DNA from: Amoebophrya sp. A120
Lineage: Eukaryota; Sar; Dinophyceae; Syndiniales; Amoebophryaceae
Reading direction: 5' to 3'
Assembly: GCA_905178155.1 (NCBI GenBank)
Contig: CAJINV010000006.1
Location: forward strand, 2,026,230-2,090,229
Length of the DNA: 64,000 nt
Both the position numbers and the translations under genes were made by a program. Below, piece after piece: positions 12,733 through 24,600 of the stretch; the first letter of the stretch is position 1; each line of letters opens with the position of its first letter. The notes under the pieces are model-generated. The model was not told the DNA's origin. It saw only the letters and a program-made list of their open reading frames with translations, and searched no databases.

Positions 12733-12893
12733 TATCGACTGGAAATATGTCTGGGTCTGGATCACTGCAAGAGTAGGTCTCGCAAGGCCCAGAACCAGAA
12801 GCAAGGACTGGAAGCATGGCCGATTTATTCATAATGCGTGTGATGGCAGGTCTTGCACTCTTCCCGACCCAGGCACATTTGCACTTGGTGATA
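12733..12893. mobile_element. IE-like, family A, short and degenerate
   Basis: Ends TATCGACTGGAAATATGTC and GGCACATTTGCACTTGGTGATA are recognisable family A ends, but the flanks give no clean TSD. The interior is about 100 bp shorter than usual. Confidence 0.55.
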
Positions 12894-14067
12894 GGTTTCG
12901 GGGTGTGCGAGCATTTCGAGTTCAGACTCTGAAGGAAAAAGGAAGAGAACAAAAGCGCTGCTTTCCAACAAGGACAAGCCACTTCAGAAACTTGTCGTAC
13001 ATATTATGTAGCACGCAGAAACTTGTCTTACATATTATATATATATGCCATAATGCGCAGCCTGTTGCTGTTCGGACTACAGGCACAGTCGTGCTTGTGT
13101 TATTGTTTCCCTGAGGGTGGGGCTTTTTTTTTTTGATTAAGTACACACTTTCACTCTGCGTTGCTGTTTTCAACATACACTGACTGACATCTTATTTATT
13201 TTTTACTTGCAGATGCAGCTATACACAACTCTCTTCCGGACGACACTATCGATAAGCAAAAGCACTAAGTAGTTTGATCTTGTTTACTAGATGCTTCGTC
13301 TCAGTTTTATAGTTGCCTTCTAGCTCCTGCGCTACCAACGGAAGACTCGGATATCCAGGAAAAAAAGCAACTGTAGTCAGCCTTGTGTTGCGGACCGACA
13401 ATGCAAGACAGGCACACGACTCGACCTTGTCATGCTGAATATGCGTCATAATGGATTACGCATGCGCGGTCTACTCGCGTACTTCTATCTGCGCATCCAA
13501 TAAGTTTTTACTGTCATGCCACACAGATTTCCTCTCTCAATCCCAAAAACGCTACACCTACAGTCTTTTTTTCTTGGATATCGTAATGGAAAATGCGTAT
13601 TACTTGTTTTTTCGCGCAAAGCTTGTTGCGGAACTTCTAACCGCGCAGGAGGGCGTCGTCGTCTTTTTCGCGGGCGGTCTGACTTGGGGGCGACTGGTAG
13701 TAGCTCTTCTTCTTATTTCGCAGAAGAAGTTGTACTAGGATCACAACAAGAATTGAGATCCTCAGTTTTCAGTTTATCGCAGACGCTTGCTTTTTGCATT
13801 AACTTTAACATTCTGACATCATTATATATAGCGTCGAGTAGTTTCTTTGTTACAGATCTTGTTTTCGCACTTAAACTTATGTCACAGTGAAATTATTGCA
13901 GATGCTTTCCGCTTCAAAGTTGTACTTTTTACTGCTTATCGCATTCGATACTGCTTTTCCACACTCTTATATTCGGATGTATTATTCAACTAAATAACAA
14001 TAACATAAGGAGGAGGAGCTGAGCACCAGCAGCAGCTACAATTGCGCCTCCTACGTTGCTCCGCGCG

Positions 14068-14155
14068 TATGCATTGCAGATCTGTCTTGGTCTGGATTTG
14101 TGATGGGAAATTTGAAGGAGACAACCAGATCTGTATATTCATGAACGCGAAAAAT
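14068..14155. mobile_element. IE fragment, family A
   Basis: Starts TATGCATTGCAGATCTGTC and resembles the left part of the element at 28487. The right half is missing. Confidence 0.5.
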
Positions 14156-15613
14156 TATAAGGACCTGAGCTACATCATCGGCATCTACCTCGGTTTCTAC
14201 CCGTGGTGGCAGTAGACGAAACTGCGGCGCAGCTCGAACTTTCTGTCTTGTCGCCGGAATTTGTTCGTCATCTTCTTAGGCTTTCTGCTTCTTTCTTTGT
14301 TCGTCTTCATCTTGGAATCCTGCTCTACTCTCTTTCGGACCAGCGTAGTTTTGATGAGAGAGTTGTTTAATAATATTTTTCCACATGATTCTGATCTTCC
14401 AAAAGGTTTGTTTGTTTGTTCATATTGGATACACGGGATCCGGGTGAAGATTTTTTTCCTCTCTCGTGTTTTAGCGCTACTTGAAGAAAAAGCCAGTCTG
14501 CAAGAGCCGCTTTAGGCCTGCACTTAAGAAAAAATAAAGTGAAGAGTTGCAAAGTTAAAAAGTTGGTGTCGAAGTTTAGGTTCCTACTGAAAAGTTGAAA
14601 AGTTAAAAAGCCTCTTGGAAGTGTTTCTGTCGTACAAGAAAATGCTAACGCTACTGGGAAAAGAGATAGAGACTGGGCACAGAATAAAAGATGTTGCTTT
14701 TCTCGCTGTGAAGTTGGTGAAGAACTGTTTTTTTTTTGAGTTTGTATTTGTAGTTTTAGTTTTTGTCTTTTTTTTTTTTTTATTTCCTTCGTGGTTGCCG
14801 TTCGCTGCAGATCTTCGTCTATCTGTCTTACGCTTCTTTCTACCGTTCGTAAAGTTTACTTACTGTCGCTACCAAAGATTTCTGCTTTTTTGAGTTTTTA
14901 CTTTTGCTTTTCTGTACTAGACCGACCACAAGAACGTCCTTCGCGACTTCGGCGCGCCTCTGAGATAACTTCACTCGCCCAGCGCCTCCCGTCGTACTGT
15001 CACTGTCCATCCGCATGCCCCAATTGATATCACTACAACGCCCAGCCCTATCGGGTTCGTCAGGCCCGGTAGACTATGCGGCGGGGTGTAGTTCACGACT
15101 GTGGATAAAGGTAAACCATGGATAAGACAGGTAGTCGGGCTGCGTGCTTACTCGCCGCGCCTGGGGGTGCCGTTTTACCTACCCCGTGTCGTACTTTCCT
15201 TGCCAAAAATATCACCACACTCCTGGCCCTAGCCGGGGCGTCAATCCTGCTAGACTATGTCGGTAGGATGTGGGTCACTCGTGATTGGTCTTGTTTTTCG
15301 TGGGGTGTGTCGGTTCCCTTTTTTTTTCGGCGCGCGGGTTGTGTGGCGCGTGGCTTCCCTTTTGGTTACGCAGCGTAGCGCGAGTTCTCCTTCACTCAAC
15401 TGCTAACAAGAGGACAAAATGATATCTATGGCGGGTCTACTCAAGAGTTGAGATGAGTTCTGCTCGGATGAATGTGGTGAGGGTACTAGTTGCAGGAGGC
15501 AGGAGAAAGAAAAACCTGAAGACTTGACGCTGAGTGAAAGAATATTTTTTGCACCAGCATGCAGGCCGAGTGTCTGTGGTCCGCTGCGGTTGAGAAGCGG
15601 AGTAGAGCGAAAA

Positions 15614-18600
15614 ATGCACTACGTAGATGATAGAATTGCAGCTCTTCTGCAGCGTGGTCCAAAAGATGGTTTGATGGTATTGCCGCAGGAAAAATCTGCT
15701 TCTTTGTTTCATTGGGACGATTTCGATAATTTAGCGAGGTTTGTAGCATCACAGTTTCGCTGCTCTACACGACAGAGAAAATTTGCCATGTCGGTGCTTT
15801 CGTATCAAATGCAAATATGTTCTTTGGGTCTAGAAGCATGGAATTTGTAATTCTAGCCCTGCACTCCTGTAAAAATCTGTGTTGCATGACTAGCAAAAAG
15901 ATGCCCTCATTTGTCAACATACAAAGGCGCCGCAGTTTCTCATGCGGACTGCGCATGAGAAAGTGTGCGGGAAACTTGTCATGCTCAGCTGCATTGGGAA
16001 GTATAGTATTTCAGTTATCCGCAATTTCAATTCAGCATCACAAATTTCCAGACCCAGACACTTTTGCAGTTGACATCTCGTCCCAAGGAACAACAAGAAA
16101 CCGGAGAAGAAGAAGACGCGATAGAAGTGGTTATCCTGAATAAAAACATCCCCACCTCCCCATATTAGTCGAGATGGGAAATCTGCTAGACAAATGATCA
16201 GCAAGCTTGTTCGGCTTCTGTTGCGCATGACCACAAATTTGGCCTCGTAGTGTAATCCTGTTTAGCAAGTGCAGAAGGAGCGTCACAGATCCAGCGCATT
16301 ATGCTGGTTGGAGCATCACAAGTTTCGAAACACGACTAGGAAAAGCTTCCCATGGGGCTCCGCATGATAAACATTTCCAGGCTGCAGATTTGCATGACAA
16401 CTAGGGGGAGGGACCGTTCTTCCTTAGGATAGTAGTTCTGCGGTACGACGGCGGTCATTGGACAACCTTCGTATTCCGGCGCAACATATGAACTGCAAAA
16501 GTGTCGTACTCGTATAAATGCATGACGTGGCCTAGGTACGCACATACGACTCGGTACGCCAAATCGTATGTGGGGCGTTACAATTTTCGCGCTTTTTTCA
16601 TTGAGAAAACCCGCCAAAAAGCAGCACCGAGCCCGGTGCGGTTTGTAACGTATGGCAGCACCGAGCCCGCCAAAGTATGTCTTTTTGCCCACCTACAAAA
16701 TTGGTATTGTAGCGGCGCGCCTTCGCAATACATTTTGGCGCACCGAGGCGGCGCGCAAAAACGTCCCATCGCACGCCTTTCCCAGGTGGCGCCGGCGCCT
16801 TCGCCTCCTGCGTTTTTTACCTTGCCCTCGGACGCGCGCCAGGGTACGGGTTTTGTTTTTCTGCCCACCAAGGCCCGCGGCGTGACCTCGCGAATTAGCC
16901 GATGGGCCCCCGGTCCTCCCCCCCCGCCCCCCCCCCCATTTTCTCTGCGCTCGCGTGCTTCGCGATTTCGCGTGCGTTTTTTCGCTTCGCACACGCCCGC
17001 GCCTGCGTCGCCCCTTGCCTTCCGCGGGAGCTTCTGCTCGCGGCGTCGCGCGACGAGCACTACCTCGAACGCACGGCAACAGCATCGAATTTGTTTCACG
17101 TGTCTCACCGTCTCACCCCAAAAAAAACAATCTTGGCACCGCCGCGCCCCGAGCGCTTTTTTCCATTTCTGCTGTTGTGTTCCGCCCGTCTGCTGCTTTG
17201 TTCCCGACTACAATTTGGCGCACCGAGGCCGTCCGCCTCGGTGCACCGAGGCGGCCATTCCGAAAAACTGGCATTTTTGGCCTCGGTGCGCCATTTTGTA
17301 TGCGCGTCCTAAAGAGCCTTCTTCTAGCCTCGGTGCGCCAACTTGTAGTGGCGTACCGAGGCCACGACACTACCGAGGCGACGTCATGCATTACAAATGT
17401 TCTCAGCGTGAGGAATAAAATTTGTAATGCGGATTTACCTTAAGAAAAGCAATCAAAATCATGCATTAAATGCATGACTGCAATGCAACGAGTGCGATAC
17501 TTTTGCACAGCATACAACACGACCTAATGCCGGTTTGCAGTGCAACATCTTCTGGCGGCAGAAGACTTTTTCGTCTGCTTTCCGCTTCCATAGTGCTGCC
17601 AGGAGCTGCAGTAGAAGCAGTTTCCCTCTTAGACCTGCATATGCTTTGGTGCGCAAGTATCGACGTAGTACCAGGTGGATCAATAATCGCATTTACAACA
17701 AATAAATTTCCTCAGCATCATGAGGGATGGAAGTTGATGTCATGCGGAACTGCACCTTCGGAAAGAGATTTGTAATGCGTGACCGCAATTAGCACGAGAC
17801 GACGAGTACGATACTTCTGCAGCGCATAGTGCACGTGAAAAGGAAGTCCGGCCGCGATGTCGTGGACTCAGGGATTAGTGCCGTCGGAGGTATTATGCAA
17901 GAAAAAAACTGTGCAGGTGTAAGTCTGTAATGCAAAGCATCCAGTACAACCAAACTTGTCATGTGAGCCAGCCACGAAGGTTTATTTTTTTCGTATGTGT
18001 TTTGTTCACGTACTAGCTCCGCATGACAGGGTTTCTTATTCTTTGTCATGCGCGACAATAAATGTGTCTTCATGTTGTCTACTTCCGAAGACACGACCCA
18101 CTTTGACACAGTTTTTTTCTTGTGATAGATACGGCGAGCAGTAGCGGACACGCCCACGTAAGGGAGTCAAATCAACAGGCCGCGCTACATATGCATTGCA
18201 ATAGTATCGTACTCGTATAAATGCATTACAAATTTTCTCAGCATGAAAAATGAAATTTGTAATGCGGCTTTGCTTTAGGAAAAAAAATTGTAATGCATGA
18301 TTGCAAAAATACGAGTGCGATATTACTTTTGCAGAGCATACTACACTCCATCATCGCAGCAGGTGGAGAAGAAGATGACAGCAAAAAAGTGAAGCAGCCC
18401 ACGATAAAGGGCTTCGTCTACCCCTATTACGGACCGCTATGACAGTGCACAACTCGTCCCCCTCTCCCTCATTTGTCATGCAAAACACCACATGCGTTGC
18501 TCGTCTCTCTTCACTTTTTGCATGACAGATTCCGGCAGCTGCGCAAACAGCACTATAGCCCGGAATGGATTTGTCATGCAAAACCTGTACTATAGCTGAC

Positions 18601-21600
18601 GCTTGAGCTTGTATTGCTATTGCTGTTCATGTTATATATACAAATGAGGGGGACGAGGGGGAGTTGTGCACTCGCATAAGCGCAGGCCTTCAGTGACAAG
18701 GCCCACCCCCATATTGCAAGGAAAAATGCCCCTCCCCATACTCACAATGGAAATTTGTGATGTTGATTTGTGGCCACAAATCAGCTTTGTCTCGCATATG
18801 AGGCAAGAAATGGGAGCCGTGTCGTGGCGCATTCCAAAGCCAAGCTGTAATGCTCTTTTGCCTACTGCAGAGCTGTCTGTCATTCCTGAGTCGTGTTAGC
18901 CTTTTGCATGCGTAATCAGGCTTAGGAACAAATGCCTTCCAGGACTTGCTGCAATACAGCGCTGATTTGTGTACACAAATGCAGCAACAGAAATTTCCGT
19001 TTCAATATGGGGAGGGGGCTTTTTCGCTTTGATACTCCACAACCCCTGGGTCAGAAACGCCGGAATGAGTCCCTATCACAAGAATATCCTGTGCAAAAGT
19101 ATCGTACTCGTAGTAATCGCATTTATGCATGACAAATATTTTTTTCAAAGTAAATCAGCATGAGAAATTCCCTAGGTTCTGGTTTTCGTCTTTTCGTAAC
19201 GTACTGACAAGCTGCAAACTGCAGAGCACGCGCGAACTGCCGGACTGCGACCTGCGCAGCTGCGCGAGCTGACGGACTGCGAACTGCGCAGCTGCGCGAA
19301 CTGACGGACTGCGAACTGCGCAGCTGCGCGAGCTGACGGACCGCGAACTGCGCAGCTGCGTGACCTGACGGACTGCGCAGCTGCGCGAACTGCTTCCGCG
19401 CTCGTGGGGCACTGAGTAAAGAAAGCCAACGCGTGGCCCTGCGCTTTTTTCGTGTTCGGGAGCCATCGCCGAAGTGGAGGCCCGCGGTGGGGCGCTGGTG
19501 GACTGCACGAACTGCCTGCGCATTTGCTTAGGCAGCCCGTGCCGATTGGAATAGCCAGGGCAAAAAAATAGGCGGGGGGCGGTAGGGCGGCGGCCCTGTG
19601 GATAGCATGAACGCGCAAAATGCAAAGCCGGACAACCTAAGCCATGGCAATGCTTTCCAAGTTCAACCTTGCCAAATTTCGGAAATTTCTTTTGCCGGAA
19701 TGTCTGTGCCAAAACTGCGGCAAAGAGTTGGCTTTCGGCGAAGTTTTTATGTGCAAAACCAGGCAGGGAAATGAACTAAAGTAACAAAATTTTTTTCTAG
19801 GTTGCCACTTTGCGCTTCATGGCCTAGGTTGTCCGGTTTTCATTGTATTTTGTGCGCTCGCATTGAATAAACACTAAAACGCAAGAAAATGGGGGGGGGA
19901 GGGGGGGAAAGCGGGGTAACACATAGTCTGGGCGCCCCGCGCTCTTTTGCTCGACCTCCTTCCCTTTCAGTTCGTGCACCGACCTCCTTCCCTTTCAGTT
20001 CGTGCACCGCGAATCCCCCTTTTCCTTCTCGCGGGTGTGCAGTTCGTTCCCCCCCCCTCCTCCTTCTTCTCTGTATGTTGCCCAGTTCGATGAACCTCCT
20101 GCACAACCTTCTTCTCTCTCCGTTGTCCAGTTCGATCACGACCCGCATAAACAAAAGCCGTCCTTTTCTCGTCAGTTTGAACCCCTCCAAGAAAAAGAAA
20201 CTTACTTTCTCTCTTTATTCATCTTCTCTGTTTTCAGTTACAGTTCGTTGTTCGTTTACTAAAGTTGTAAAACTCGAAAACCAGAACCACTAAGAAATTC
20301 CATTTGTCATGCTGAGAAATTCCATTTGTCATGCTGAGCAAATTTGTAATGCGATTACTACTAGTGCGATGCTTTTGCATTTCATAAAGAAAAAGCCGAT
20401 CATATGCCATACGCTTTTCAAAACGGACAGATCTGTGATGCAGTAATGCTATTTTTATGCAAAAACATAAATGAGAGATTTGTATAGCAGAGCATGCGCG
20501 TTGGGCCAGATTTGTCATGCATCCTTGCAATCTGTATTAGATGAGCCGCACTTTTTTTTGGCTGATAGCGTGGTGGCAGCGGACATGGACGTGGAGGCAC
20601 CCATGGACAGAGTAGTTTTGCTTCACGACCTGTTTGTTTGTGATGCGGGTGGCGATAGGCAAATCGTTTTTCTCATGCGAAGATAGAAACAAAACTAGAC
20701 ATATCACAAGAAAAAGTGTACACGTACACGGTTTGCAATTTTTCCCAAAAAAAATTTTTTGGCGCCCCCCTAGCGAGACGCAGTCCAGTGGCACCACTTG
20801 AAGCCTTCGCCCCGGCGTTGCAGAAACTTTCGCTCTACAATGGTCTGGCTTAACTATGGACGCAAGCTTTCAGGGTCGACGCCCAAGCCCGATGCATTTT
20901 GGTGGATGATATCCACGAGGCAGGCCTGCAATCCTGGCTCCAGATGGTTAATCCTTGGAAATATCCATATCTACCTGCATACTTGCAAAATGTAGCGAAA
21001 GGCAACCCGCTACCGGGCCTGCCATGTTCATCTTTCACGCCCGCGCCCGACGTTTTCGCGTCAGCGAGTTGCTGGGGAGTCGAGCGGAAGCCGGAGGTTC
21101 ATTCTCTGGCACCGCTGGCGCAGTTAGTAGATAGCGAATACATCCTAGCGCTACCCCTTTGGCGAAGGGTCAGCCGAACGGATATACGGCTGCACCAGAG
21201 CCGCGCGAATCCAGGCGCGCTGATTGTTTGCAATTCTGGAACTGGGCCAAACGCAGCGGCTGTAGCGCGCGGGAACTGGCTGCAGCCTCTCAATAGTGGC
21301 GGTCGGCAACTCTTTTTAGCGACCGGCGTGGCGCGTCTTCTTGCAATTTTAGGATGCGGAAAAGCAGGCCGCCAGCATTCGCCAAAGCCGGGGGCCATTC
21401 GTGAAAAGCCTCCAGGTGGTCTCCCGGCCAGCGCGCATGCACCCAAAAAGCGCAGCAAATCCGAGGAAAGCACCTCCACCGAGCGCTAGCCCACCGCGCA
21501 ACATGCCTAGTAGCTGTATTTCGCTGAGCATGTCCCGCTGCTCCAGAAACTCTTGGCCGTACTTCAGCCAGGTCGCAAAGCAACCGCCCACGGTTCCGGT

Positions 21601-24600
21601 GCGATCGGGAAATACTGTCAGGCATCTTGGGTTCGCATAAAGATGTCGCATGAAGACCAATACCCCAAACAAATACCCCTTGAAGGGGGTACTTGCTGGG
21701 GGTATTCGTCATCGTTGTGCACCGAGCTGAGTCCAAAAATCCCGGGGGGTATTGATGGGGGTATTCGTACGGGGTATTGCTTTGGGGTATCGCGTTGGGG
21801 TATTGCTTTGGGGTATGCGTTTTCGCATTGGGTGAGCTTGGCGAAGGTGAAACGCGAGCGGGAAATTTCCATCATTGCAAAATCCCAATTTGTGTTTCAC
21901 CCAAACCCGAGCGGGGAATTTCCATCATTGCAAATTGTAGCTTGCCTCTCACCCAAACCCGAGCGGGGAATTTCCATCATTGCAAATTGTAGCTTGCCTC
22001 TCACCCAAACCCGAGCGGGGAATTTCCATCATTGCAAAATGGCGAGCGTCAATACTTTCAACTCCCCACACCGTCTGACTTCCAAACCCGAGGATTTGGC
22101 GGATGGCTGGTCGCCTCGCCAACTCCTACGCGCGCGGAGACACATCCAGACGAAGCCTGGGCGCACCCTCGCGCCCAGGCTTCGTTCGGGTGTAGAAGGT
22201 GCGCAACACAGGGGCGCCGCACGGCAGGCGGCTCCACACGAAAGTCAGAGCGCTGCTCCTGGCCTCGCCTGCAGCCCCACTCCCCTCTCCCTTTGGCTTC
22301 CCGGAAGGCCTCGGTCTTCGGCACTTTCCTTTGGCCAGTCCGGAAAACCGAGCTGGGAATTTCCATCATAGCAAAATGCAGAAAATGGCTTACAACGACA
22401 CCTTCTGACGCCCTTTCCCGCACTTTCAGTGGAGCGGCAAAAGGAAGCACGAGAAGGAAGGCTGGCAGACCGCCGGTCAGCTGCCAAAAGCTGCTGCTGC
22501 GAGTCCTCTACATTTTGCAAATATGCGCACAAATATGGAAATTTTCAACGACTAAGATGGGGCCCCTTGCATCAGCGCAAAGCAGCTCCCCCTCCAATGC
22601 CCGACAGTGGCCTACCGCCATGAACACTCCACCCCCACCCACCAGGCTGTGTTTGGGGTCGGAAACATTGATGGGGGCTGCGGAATATTGTTTGGGCGGG
22701 AGCCAAACTGCTTCAGATTTCTCGGCAGGTTCGTCTGGCTGTGTTGTGTCCCGAGATCTGCGAAAGTTTCCAAATTTCGGATGTCCGGAAAAACGCAAAT
22801 TTTTGCATACCTCCAAGGCTAAATTTTTCAGATTGGCCAAAAACCGTGTACATGGAACCTAGCCACCACGCTATGGTCCATGTACACGGTTTCAAAAGTG
22901 GCAAACTTGCAACAAAATTTATAGCGAGCCCAAAAAAACCGTGTACATCGCATCCAGACCCCACGGTATGGTTGATGTACACGGTTCAGAATGCTTGTCC
23001 CCGGGCCTGACCACTTTGCGGACCGTGTACATCCATCATACCATGCAGGCTAGATGCGATGTACACGGTTTTTTGGTGTTGCGCGATTTTCGCACTCAAA
23101 ATTCAGAAAAATTTGCCTCTTTTCCTGGGGATTTTCTTGAGCCCAAGAAAAACCGTGTACGTCATCTCTAGACTGCATGGCATGGACGATTTACCTCTCC
23201 AAAAGGAGGTCCCGGCCTGGTTTTGATGGTGGCGGCGCGTTGCTGGGCGCCTTTTGTCGTCGGTGCCAGGAGAACCTGGCCCGCTGGGTGTAGGAGCTGC
23301 CGCCGGCCCGCCTCTAGATACCAGAGCGAGAGCTGGTGGCCATCTCGACCCTGTTGTCGCAATGATGAGATGAGGCCAAGAACGGCGGCAAGCTAAGCGA
23401 GTCTATTTTTCCCGGCTATCCTGGTCCTTGCTTACGGCCCTTTGGGAGTGTGAGCTAGATGCTCCAGGTCTGGCAGATTCCCAGCCTCGCTAGCTTCGTA
23501 GCGAGTGCTTTCAATGATACAAGCGATCTTCTTGTGGGAGGCAACAAAAATTGTTTTTCTCATGCGAAGATAGAAACAAAACTAGTAGAGCTAATTTGTG
23601 ATGCAAAAAAAATCGCTTCAGCTTCATCCCTCGGACAAGGGACCGGACATTTTGGGAAAAAACCACGTATCCTGTGCAAAAGTATCGTACTCGTAGTAAT
23701 TGCAGTGATGCATTACAAATTTTGTTCCTAAGCCTAAGGTAAATCCGCATGACAAATTTTATCTCTCATGCTGAGGAAATTTGTAATGCATTTATACGAG
23801 TACGATACTTTTGCAATTCATACCACGAGCCCTACTCTGACTTTCCCCTAGAGCAAGAGTCCGCAATTTGTCGAAACGCGATGGAAACCGAACTCGCCAA
23901 CCGGGTCGTTGTCGCGCCGAAGGATGTATCAACTGTAAAAGTGTCTGGGTCTGGAAGAGCGCAAGTTTGTCATGCACGTTTTGCATGAGCCATGATGTCT
24001 GTGATGTTTGTCCTAGCATCACAGATTTTCTGACGGCTTCGTGATGCCTATCGATCCCGCATGACAAATGCCCTCTCCGCGTAGCCAAATTTGACTCCTC
24101 TTGCTGCTCATGCAATACAGATTTTTTTAGAATCCAAACGCAGCATCACAAGTTCCATCCTTCCAGACCCAGACATTTTTGCATTTCATAGGATGACTTT
24201 CCGGGGAGTGGCATGGAAAACAGCAACTTCTACCCCTTGCAGTCTCCCTACGACACAGTGAAGTTGCCGTATGGAAGTTTCAGGATCGAAATTGACAAAA
24301 TCGAAATAGTTTGTGATGCATGCAATCGATTATACCAGTTGGAGCCTCAGCGTTCTTCAATTTGCGCATGACAAATTTGAGGAGCACCAAAATCCACTCT
24401 GTCATGCTGTTTGGGCAGAGTAGGCTGCTCCTGTGATGCTACCCGGACAGCACTTGGCCTTCTTCTATCGAAACAGGGTCCCAATCGGTCTCATTTGCCT
24501 GCTCCCCAATACAGGCCTTCAGTCCCCTACATTTTATGCGTTGCAAATCAATTCGATTTTGTCCATTTCGATCCTGACGCCTCCATATGCCGGTAGTCGC

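Larger units (their letters stand above)
11037..15613. other. Unresolved 3' part of gene 2 and intergenic sequence
   Basis: From 11.0 to 12.6 kb the sequence is GC-rich with overlapping frames on both strands, none convincing. From 13.1 to 15.6 kb it is T-rich with no recognisable gene. It holds one degenerate IE (12733-12893) and one IE fragment (14068-14155). Confidence 0.4.
19085..20386. mobile_element. IE, family B, interrupted by a nested element
   Basis: Outer TSD AAGAA at 19080-19084 and 20387-20391. The hairpin is split near its centre by 1.1 kb of foreign sequence. Removing the whole unit keeps gene 3 in frame. Confidence 0.82.
20699..23552. mobile_element. Long family J-like element between 33-bp direct repeats
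   Basis: A 33-bp block (20666-20698, TTTCTCATGCGAAGATAG core) recurs at 23553-23585. The left end reads TATCACAAGAAAAAGTGTAC and continues GTACACGG. The right end lacks the matching terminus. Internal hairpins with AACCGTGTACAT arms (22840-23190) echo this terminal motif. Frames inside (for example 21553-22371) are repeat-derived. Confidence 0.6.
20430..23631. mobile_element. 3.2-kb composite intron of gene 3
   Basis: The flanks CGGACA at 20424-20429 and 23632-23637 act like a TSD. Removing the interval plus one copy joins ...Lys-Thr-Asp to Lys-Gly-Pro-Asp in frame. The ends are not the usual TA type and no clear TIR was seen, so the exact borders are less certain than for other IEs. A long family J-like element is nested inside. 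Confidence 0.55.

Noticed and set aside
16501-17418. 305-codon plus-strand frame
   Set aside because: It lies almost wholly in the nested GC-rich transposon-like element and crosses its border; composition explains it.
21553-22862. Two frames of more than 270 codons
   Set aside because: They run through tandem repeats inside the composite intron of gene 3; the peptides are repeat translations.
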